A stretch of 64,000 bases of DNA from Rheum nobile (lineage: Eukaryota > Streptophyta > Magnoliopsida > Caryophyllales > Polygonaceae), in NCBI GenBank assembly GCA_027886185.1, contig WOAB01000146.1, positions 372,001 to 436,000 of the forward strand, read 5' to 3'. Positions 56,412 to 64,000 of the stretch are shown here, piece after piece. Under the pieces are notes generated by a model. The model was given only the letters and a program-made list of their open reading frames with translations, had not been told where the DNA came from and did not search any database. A program made the position numbers and the translations under genes. How positions within the stretch are numbered: position 1 is the stretch's first letter; every line of letters starts with the position of its first letter.

Positions 56412-57555
56412 ATGGCAGAAATCATTAGGCTTAAGCCCTACGATGGAAATAGCGACTTTGCAATGTGGAAAGTGAAAATAAAGGCAATCTTGATAAAAGA
56501 AAGATGCTATAAAGCTGTCTGAGGAGTGGCCTGCTGATATCACGACTGCAGCTAAGAAAGAGATGCAAGAAATTGCTCACTCAGAAATCATGATAAGGCT
56601 TACTGACGACATAGCTCGTCAGGTGGTGAGTCATACTCAACCCAAAGCTTTGTGGGATGCTTTAGAGGCTATTTTCTTGACAAAATCTTTGCCTAGTCGT
56701 ATTTCACTGTTGTGCAAGTTGTTCACTTTTAAGATGGATGTTTCTTTGACTGTGAATGAGAATTTTGATAGTTTCCTGAGAATGACCCAAGACTTGAAAA
56801 TGTGTGATGATGAAATTACAGAAACCCACCAAGCTGTCTTGTTGTTAAATTATCTTCCCTCTCAGTTTGATATTCTGAAAGATGTTATATAACATGGTCG
56901 TGATGAGTTGACCTTGACTAAGATAACCGAGTCTATAATTCAAAAAGATGAAGTCCTTAAGGTGTTTAAGTCTAAGAATGACTCTAAGTCAGAGGTGTTG
57001 ATGGCTAGACCTGAGCAAACGCGGGTTAGCCCTCCCGACAAATAATATGGGCTTGGACAAGGATTCTAGCCCGAACGGGCCGTTTGGCTCGGCCCGGACG
57101 GGTAAGCGGGCCAGGCCCGGTTACATGTTCAGGTCCGTACGGGCCGCTCGGCCCGGCCCGCATATTATTTTTAATTAATATAAATATATATAACAAATAT
57201 ATATAATAAAAAAAAACTAACCTAAAATTACTTACCCTTTTCTTATTAATAGTATTAAATAATTAGTTTGGAAAATAAAAAATATAAAAAAAATACTTGA
57301 GAATGACCAACCGGACCGCTTGCGGGCCGGCCCAGCCCGAAATTACGGACGGGTTCGGTTAAGGGTTATGACCCAAATAACGGGTCGGGCCCGGACCTGG
57401 CCCACTTAAACGGGTCGAGAAAATGGGTCCGGCCCGACCCGAACTCGACCCGTACCCGTGTTTGATCAGGTCTATTGATGGCTAAGGGAAAATGAAAGAA
57501 AAATCAAAAGAATTCCAGTAAAGATAAAAATGAAAAGAAAGATGGTAAATCTTCT
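56412..57555 (+). pseudogene. copia gag (UBN2-type), broken
   Basis: Starts MAEIIRLKPYDGNSDFAMWK. A one-base shift near 56518 is needed to reach EEWPADITTAAKKEM, then MIRLTDDIARQVVSHTQPKA, LWDALEAIF, RISLLCKLFTFKMDVSLT, MTQDLKMCDD and LLLNYLPSQFDILKDVI, with a TAA at 56890-56892. The gag reading continues on both sides of the MITE (SEVLMA, then a Lys-rich KDKNEKKDGK region). Typical copia gag capsid part; not functional. Confidence 0.8.
57006..57474. mobile_element. hAT-type MITE (CGGGCCCGG type)
   Basis: 469 bp with perfect 8-bp duplication TTGATGGC (56998-57005, 57475-57482). Ends TAGACCTGAGCAAACGCGGG and CCCGTGTTTGATCAGGTCTA are inverted repeats. GC-rich GGCCCGG/CGGGTCGGG arrays flank an AT-rich core. 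It shares the TAGACCTG end with the element at 1772. Confidence 0.85.
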
Positions 57556-57698
57556 CTCTAAAAACCCCATTCTACCAATATCTACCCACTTTCCCAACCC
57601 TAAACAACCCAACCACCAGCCCCCATTTTTCCTCCTGCCAGCCACCAGCCTCTCAACCCCTTGATTAAATATATATATTGGGAGGCCCTCCCTTCCCC

Positions 57699-58140
57699 TC
57701 ACTCGGCCTTCGTCGTCATCTTCCACGTCTTCAAACTCCCCACCCGCACCCTCACCGGAAGCTCCACTGTCATCTTCAGCGGCACCCGCTGTTTCTTCTG
57801 CTCTCCGGCGAGCTTGTCCCTGTCAGAGCTCGACAGCACGATGTCGCCTCCTGCGAGCTTCGTCGAGAACACCGTCGTGTTCCTCGGAGGCTGGTAAAAC
57901 ACCGGCAGAGCGCCCTCGCAGAGCTTCACTTTGTTGTAATTTACGGTGATGGAACTCCCCTGTTCATAGTAGATCCCGATTTTCCCGTTAGGGTTTTCGG
58001 CTCTAATGGTGACGTTAAACACCAGAGAAATTGTCTCCGAATTAACGGAGGTGACGTTGACGCCGTTGACGGAGACGCGCTCGACGGAGAAGGAAGGGGC
58101 CTTGGGGTGGTAGAAGACGCCGACGGCGGCGGCGAGCCCT
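57699..58140 (-). pseudogene. NHL: NHL (NDR1/HIN1-like, LEA_2) gene fragment
   Basis: Minus strand: GVFYHPKAPSFSVERVSVNG, FNVTIRAENPNGKIGIYY, then VTVNYNK-like SITVNYNKVKLCEGALPVFY, QPPRNTTVFSTKLAGGDIVL and ELPVRVRVGSLKTWKM. This is the LEA_2 domain of NHL proteins, membrane-anchored plant stress/defence proteins of about 200-230 residues. The N-terminal cytosolic tail and most of the transmembrane helix are not readable (a TAG lies about 10 codons before VAGLAAAVGVFY), and the C-terminal 20 or so residues are lost at a TGA after KAE (57699-57701). Bracketed by a truncated copia element and a solo LTR. Confidence 0.75.
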
Positions 58141-58363
58141 GCTACCCCCCTTCCCTTCTTGTTTCTCCTCTACGTCCTGATGCTCGCCGTATTTCCCCTC
58201 CACCTTCCACGCCCCACCGGTGCTCCGGTGCTCTCATTCCTTGCTCGTCTTTGTACAGTTGTGGGCTTCGGAAGCAGTGGAGTCCGGGTTTAGCGGGCCT
58301 TTTTCGGATCTTGAAATTCAGCGAAGATCTGGCTCCCACCAAGCTGCTAACCCTATGGTTCAC
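58141..58363. other. spacer between the NHL fragment and the solo LTR
   Basis: GC-rich with open frames on both strands; none recognised. It may include decayed NHL N-terminal sequence. Confidence 0.35.
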
Positions 58364-60776
58364 TGTAATACCCCTCATTTTTAGTAAGGGTATTTGGGTA
58401 ATTTCTCAAACCCTCGTCAATTATTCGGGACGCGTTAGGCGAAGTTCGGATTTTCTGTAGCATGTTTGATCTCTGTAATATTCCCTGAGTGGTATAAAAT
58501 ACATTTGACGTATTTTTCGGGGCTTAGAATATTTATTCGGGTACAAATATTTATAATTCGGGGTTTTAACTCAAACCAAACCTTGTTCCCGGGCAAACAG
58601 ACGCGGAAAAGATATTTCCGCGACCGCGGCAGCGCCACCGCGGAATAATAATGCTCAGCGAAGCTGGACACATGAATTTTCCGCGACCGCGATGCTTTTT
58701 CCCGCGATCGCGGAAAACTCCAACACGCCAGCTTTCCTTCGATTTCCACCCCGCCGTTGATCGCTTGCTCCTCTGTCGATCTTGTCGGGGCTGGGCTTCC
58801 TCCTTGGCTATAAATAGAGGTCGATTTGGGAGGGTTTTGGGCACTCAAATCTAATCTCCCCTCTTCCTCTCTCGTTTTTCATTCGCTCACCGGAGTTTTG
58901 AGGAATCGCTGGAGCTTCCGCCGGTGGTTGTAGCAGCCTTGGAGTGGTTCATTGGAGGTGCAACGTGATCAGGGGTCGAAGCCCTCGCGAACCAATCCCT
59001 CTCGCAACGTCGCCGGTGAGTTCTCGTCGTTTTTGGGTCGCCGTGTTCATGTCCGCGACCGCAGACATGAACAGTCGCGATCGCGGTCGTCGGCCAGTCA
59101 CTCGCGGTCGTTGCCCAGTCGCTCGCGGACATTGTCCTCGACGCCCATGACCGCGGAATCCCAGCCGCGACCGCGGATTGCTCTGGCAATCGCGATCGTG
59201 GCCTTGGGCATGCCGGTCTCGGGCGGGACTTTCGTTCTTTCGATTTAGTTCGTTCTTTCTTAGATTCGTATCAATTTATTGTCGAATCTAACCTAGGGTT
59301 CGTTATGGGTCGTTCGTAGGAATCTGTAATCCGATTTCCATTCCCGTTTCGGACCCAGAAATCCGTCGTCGTTCAATCGTTCGTCTAGACTAAGGCAAGT
59401 GGCGGTTCACTCTTGCTTAATCATTCCATATTCTATTAATTATCAATTGCTTTTAATTGTTAATTAAATTGGAGTGAACTGTTGTTTTCGTTTGGGAACT
59501 GATTTTAATAAATAATGTGATTAAAATATGATATTATAATAGGTTATATATATTGCTAGAAACAACGCTATTATACTTGTTAATGACCGTAATGGTTTTG
59601 TTGTGGATTTAAATGTGAACTTTAATGCTAGATTAACACGAGTATTCGTAGGAACGCTAATTCCTTATGAGGATTAGTCGTTTCTTTATAACTCAGTATT
59701 AGTGGACCCAGTCTCTAAATGCTTTCCAGATCGTAAACTTTTGTAGTCACTCGAGATCATAAACTTTTGTAGTCACTCGAGATCTTAAACTTTCGTAGTT
59801 ATTCGAGACCATAAACTTTCGTAGTCACTAGAGACCGTAAACTTTCGTAGTTACTCGATATCGTAAACTTTCGTAGTTACTCGAGATCATATTAAAAGTT
59901 TTAATGTGAATATACGTTTTGTAATTAAGATAAGATAAGTGCGGGTAGGCACATAATTAATGAACCCTCGGGCGAGAAGTACAACTTGGAAACTCGCCTG
60001 GACTTCGGTTAGAGTAAGTTCTCTTTCCAATCTGAATTCGCATTGTGCGGTGAGGTTGGTCGTGGACCCAAATGATCAAGTCATTTTTAAACGCTTGTAT
60101 GAAACTGTAACGTTCCCAAACAATTGTCATACTTTTCCATAATACTCAATTTCTTTGGAGTCTTCCTTTCAGAGCATATCTAAATACTAATCATTCCGTG
60201 AAAATTCCGGGTTATATATCGTTCCTTAGGTTTTTATTCAAGGGACAATGATAGTAAACGGTTGTGATCACTAGAATCATTCTGTTTTCACCCTTGCATA
60301 GTCTTTCATTAGACTAACCAACCGGGTTTTATTCCTTGCATGGTTGGCTGGTGTCATCCGTCCTATACGGCACATCAGTGGTTGGTTTCCGAAGTCAAAG
60401 TAACCAGTCGAAGAAGAAGAGGCTTGCAGACGAAGATTTAAGTGTCAGTGTTTTAAGTTGTTAAATATTACTTTAATATATCTTTATAACCTAGCGATGT
60501 TATAGGTTGATTCTTAAAAGTCTTCCGCTGTGTAATTTATAAGTCTTCCGCTGAAATTTTTACTCTGTTGTAAAGACGCTACTCTCGTTTGATGAGAGAT
60601 CTTTTAATAAAAGAGTTGAGTTTCACATACAAATATATTCCGCTGTTTAATCTTTCATTTAATATATATACGTATTTAAGTTTAATTGTTCCGATTAAAG
60701 CCTAGGGTGACATCGGACATCAACGTATGAGGTCACTGGCGTGTGGCATTTCCGACAATAAGTCAGGGGTGTTACA
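58364..60776 (+). mobile_element. solo LTR (2413 bp), Ty3/gypsy, plus orientation
   Basis: Ends TGTAATACCCCTCAT and GGGGTGTTACA with perfect duplication TTCAC (58359-58363, 60777-60781). Ends and several blocks match, in inverse orientation, the LTRs at 23372, 38430 and 44149 (for example CAACCATGCAAGG and the cytosine-rich end). TATA GGCTATAAATAGAGG at about 58806-58820. CCGCGACCGCGG-type units lie on both sides of it (58615-58725, 59050-59185). Five to six copies of CGTAAACTTTCGTAGTTACT-like words form a short tandem array at about 59727-59890. Confidence 0.9.
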
Positions 60777-60781
60777 TTCAC

Positions 60782-62300
60782 CTCGTCCCTGGAGTTCCAC
60801 GGCGCTGCCCGTCGAAGAGCCGCCTAACGCCGACGAAGAGCCGTTGTAGGCTTCTGCACCGCCAACAAACAGTGCAGGTTTCTTCAAACAGAAGCCTTTG
60901 TCAAGTGTTCAATCTTGTTCTTAAACCAAATTCTTATATACTCATATATTCATCAATGGCTTAACATCACAACAAATGAGCCATCTACCAACATCAGACA
61001 ACTCATCAAGTTGAACAACTCTACTCAAATGAGTATTGATATATTCCTCTGCTGGCACAACTTGTTCTTTTAGGTTGTCAATTGGCTTTTTGTCATTAAT
61101 GGACAACCTTGAAAAAATGATGTGAACAAACTGATCCAATAAAAGTATGATCCATTCTTACAGGTCTCTGCTTTTCTTCCTCTCTGCTTGTATTTAAGCT
61201 TATGGATCTTTCCTGAACCAGGCACGACAAATACTCATTTTTTATCACCAAATACAACAAATTCAGAACCTGGGATAACTACCCGTCACCGTCGCTGACT
61301 CTAGAGGTAATCCCCCGCCACCACAACTCTAGGGTTAATCCCCCGTCGCTCGTTCAAGGGGTAATCCCCCAAAACGAATAGTAAAAAAAAAAAGAAAAAA
61401 AAAAGAGCTTGGCTTGCTATGCAAACTTGAAGAAAATGTTATCATTTTGGATTCTTTATCCAATTTACAAAAAATAAAAAACAATTGAAATCCCTAGTTG
61501 TTTGTGTTAATTATAATTGAGCAAAGGAAGCAAGTCAACCCATTTGAAAAATGGGTCGACTCAACCGCCGCTTGTCGGCTCGAACTACGCTTGGACCGTC
61601 GTTTGTCGGCTTAATCTGTGGCCAAACCTCTCTCGAAGTTTTAGTCATCCTTGTCGGCGCTGAGCCACAACCCCCTTTTCTGAACAAGTCAACCCATTTG
61701 AAAAATTCAAAGTAAATGCTTCTTGCTGAACAAGCCAAATGACTATTCTATCTTTTTTGGTTTTGGAATTTATTTTTAATAGTAAATTCTAAAGCAAATA
61801 CAATCTGGCTGGACTATCACTCGGACTATCACTTTGCCTTTTTACTCATCCTATCTTTTACTCAAATGGGCCTTAAAGCCCATTAATCAATTTTAACTAT
61901 TTACCTTTTGGATTTTCTCGTAATGAGCTCGCTTAATCCAATGTTGATTCCTTTCACCCTTTAATGGGAAACTTTACATGTTGAGATTTATTCATGTGCT
62001 GATGTGTAGCTGATTGTAGGTTTGGATTGAGATTGTTGTTTCGGGCAAGAGATCAAGGATGTGGTCGTGCGATTCCTGTTGGCTTCTAGAGACGAAGCGT
62101 GTTTCAGGTGTTCCGTCGCACCTCCAGAGTGTATCTTTTGATCTGCTTCCCGGTTGCTGCATCGCCTTGTTGGTTTCCTCCAACCCGTGTTTGCGTCCTT
62201 CTCATCCGTTTTGCCTATTTTTCTAGCTCCTGTCAGTTTTGTTTCTCTCTCTTGTATTGTTTTGTTGTTTTTTGCTCTCTCTAGTCGGTTTGTTCCGACT
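60782..62300. other. intergenic, no gene recognised
   Basis: A minus-strand frame 60942-61139 (VVPAEEYINTHLSRVVQLDE) looks a little like coding sequence but matches no family I know. The (C)AACCCGTTTG-like text at 61535-61700 includes a repeat of AACCCATTTGAAAAAT. Otherwise AT-rich. Confidence 0.35.
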
Positions 62301-62375
62301 GCCGATTCTTCGGCCTCTCGAGAATCCTTGTCTGGTGTGATTTGGATTCTCGAATTCTTTCCTTATCAAAAAAAA
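62301..62375 (+). mobile_element. LINE-like 3' end with A-rich tail (second copy)
   Basis: TTCGGCCTCTCGAGAATCC, then CTCGAATTCTTTCCTTATC followed by A/G-rich tail. Same end as at about 36510-36575. The upstream limit is unclear, perhaps about 62000. Confidence 0.45.
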
Positions 62376-62455
62376 GAAGAAAAAAAAGACACCAATTGAT
62401 AATTCTTTTTAGAATATCTGACAAGATAGCATAATACCCTGTCAGGCAAAGCTTT

Positions 62456-63171
62456 TTGCACCGGCCACATAGCCTATTTGCTCCGAGATGTGACGGGTGA
62501 GTGGCGCACGGCACTCACTGCCGCGCGGCAGTGAGTGCCGGCCAGCAGCCGGCGCCGGCGGTGGGTGCCGGTGGTGAGTCCGACGGTGGGTCCGGTGGTG
62601 GGTGCTGGCCGGCGGTGGGTCCGGCGACGGGTGCCCTGAGCGTCACGTGGAGGGAGTTCGATCTGGCGCCGCCGCGCGGTGGTGGTACCGGGAGTTCGAT
62701 CTCGCCGGTGATGGACGATCTCGCTGTTAATGGACGTCGGTTTAGGGTTTAGGATTTAGGATTTAAGGTTTAGGGTTCAGGGTTTAGGGTTTAGGGTTTA
62801 GGGATTAGGGTTTAGGGTAGAATATTCGGTGGATTTCAATCAGAATTATTGTTGCGTCCGTGAATAAATTACTTTCGGTGGATTTCAATCACAATTTTTC
62901 GGTGAATTTTAAGAACCCGACTCGACCCGAACCTGACTCGATATTTTTTAAGACTACATAATTTCAAAATTCAATATTTTTTAAATATCGAAGAAGAACC
63001 CGACCCGAACTCAACCCGAAAAATTGTACGACTCGATCGATCCACCGTCGGCCACTTTCAATTCACCGCGGGCATCCCACCTCCGACCACCGCCGGCACC
63101 CACCGCAGCGCGCCAGCCACTGCTGCGCGCCAGCCGGCGCGTGTCAAAGGCACTGTTCCGGTGCAAATAGG
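62456..63171. mobile_element. possible TIR element enclosing GC-rich repeats and telomere-like array
   Basis: TTTGCACCGG (about 62456-62465) and CCGGTGCAAA (about 63162-63171) form a 10-bp inverted repeat. Inside them both ends carry related, inverted GGTGGGTGCCGG/CCGGCACCCACC units. The centre holds the telomere-like array and CCCGACCCGAAC-type repeats (62920-63035) that recall the hAT-type MITEs. No target duplication was found. Confidence 0.4.
62741..62819 (+). repeat. interstitial telomere-like repeat (TTTAGGG)n
   Basis: About eleven 7-bp units, most of them exact TTTAGGG or one change away (TTTAGGA, TTTAAGG, TTCAGGG). Confidence 0.9.
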
Positions 63172-64000
63172 ATTCACCTATCTGTCTAGTGTCTACGGAA
63201 TCACCATTTTAATTTATTTTTTCGTTGTAACGGTCTAATATCTTATGGACTATAATAAAAACATAGAGACTAATTATGACCAATTTTTGAATAAGACTAA
63301 AATAACGTGTCCATTGGAGCAATTCATGAAGAAACACCTTTAGAAGAACTAGCATAATCTATATTATTTTAAAATTAATTTTTTTGTCTTAATAAATATT
63401 TTTAAAGAGCAAAAAAGCTCCTAAATGTGAAGTTTAATTTTGTATGTTTTCCTTATCTTTTCACCTAAAAAAGCATAACTAATGCATCTTCACAATTATT
63501 ATAACAATAATAATTTGTCATATATCTATCTTAAATGTAAAGTAATATTTTTTATTAATACATATATTTATTCAATAAAAAATTTATTTTCATATAGTTA
63601 CAAAAATGGTCATATATATATTATCATTTTTGTCTTATTTAAGTTTTTGTCATAAAATAAAATATAATAAAATTTATTAATTTTAGTATTCTAATTTGAT
63701 ATAATAAAAAGTTCAACTCTTAGTCTCTTCTGTTGTAAAACAAAATAAAATCACTCTGTATTTGAAGTACATAACATAAATGTTTTAGCGAAATTATTAA
63801 ACAATATCGATATAAAGATAAATGATTTTTTTAACAAATAAAATTAAATACTCTATTCAATATAAGTTACAATTACGTACAAACTAAAATACTCAATTAC
63901 AAATCGTGAATATAATAAACCATAAATCTTAAAGGAAAACAAAAGTCATCTTGTAAAATAAAAAATAAATACACATACAAATTTATTATTTATATATTAT
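63172..64000. other. AT-rich intergenic, no gene seen
   Basis: Stops in all frames, no motif recognised up to the window end. Confidence 0.5.

Larger units (their letters stand above)
55422..57555 (+). mobile_element. truncated Ty1/copia element (5' LTR, PBS, gag)
   Basis: LTR about 55422-56155 (TGTTAGGATGG...CGACTACA), PBS TGGTATCAGAGC at 56159-56170, gag from 56412, then loss of everything after about 57555, where NHL sequence begins. No 3' LTR in the window. A hAT-type MITE is inserted in gag at 57006-57474. Confidence 0.75.

Noticed and set aside
57678..58460. 260-codon plus-strand ORF
   Set aside because: Antisense shadow of the GC-rich NHL sequence; the minus strand has the conserved LEA_2 domain.
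60942..61139. 65-codon minus-strand ORF
   Set aside because: Looks mildly protein-like but matches no family I know and has no start or splice support.
62501..62752. 83-codon Gly-rich ORF
   Set aside because: Low-complexity translation of GGTGGGTGCCGG repeats running into the telomere-like array.

Overview
This is plant nuclear DNA, most likely from a eudicot. Supporting signs are an interstitial array of the Arabidopsis-type telomere repeat TTTAGGG, spliceosomal introns, plant-only gene families (CLE peptides, LSU, LBD, NHL, plant mobile domain) and many LTR retrotransposons primed by initiator tRNA-Met. I cannot name the species. Most of the window is mobile DNA. Only four stretches look like possibly intact small genes: a GRF zinc-finger ORF, an LSU-like gene and two CLE peptide genes.

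Region 1 (1-5255 and 22341-27860) looks like one old transposon-like gene cluster, now split. It holds the 3' end of an unrecognised spliced gene (+), a broken MULE-transposase N-terminal-like ORF (-), an AT-rich minisatellite with a hAT-type MITE in it, a GRF zinc-finger gene (+), two related long foldback hairpins, and a plant mobile domain (PMD) gene (-) of about 2.75 kb of exons. Three of these genes carry the same 23-bp imperfect palindrome in tandem just upstream of their start region. The PMD gene is cut twice: by a solo LTR (23372-25841, duplication GTTCG) and by a 17-kb Ty3/gypsy element (5256-22340, duplication CAACC).

Region 2 (5256-22340) is that Ty3/gypsy chromovirus (CRM-like by inference). 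Two Ty1/copia elements are nested in its gag: a 1.95-kb deleted Tork-like element (7362-9314, TCAAC) and a 7-kb SIRE-like element (10512-17467, TATTC). All are inactivated by stops and frameshifts.

Region 3 (27860-38430) is gene-bearing and lower in repeats: an LTR remnant, two MITEs, an LSU-like gene, a 3' fragment of the cohesion gene DCC1, a short CLE gene (46 aa), a scrambled LBD pseudogene with a LINE-like tail next to it, and a second hAT-type MITE.

Region 4 (38430-46495) is a minus-strand Ty3/gypsy element with 2.3-kb LTRs and a gutted pol; it belongs to the same broad LTR group as the solo LTRs at 23372 and 58364.

Region 5 (46496-64000) holds a Helitron 3' end, a second CLE gene (72 aa), a 1.7-kb near-palindromic element made of ATGTGCAT-like repeats, a Tourist-like MITE, tRNA-derived SINE heads, a truncated copia element carrying a third hAT-type MITE, an NHL gene fragment, another solo LTR, and a GC-rich block with the telomere-like array. 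The host genes show no shared pathway. The common theme is repeated insertion, deletion and solo-LTR formation around a few small signalling or regulatory genes.
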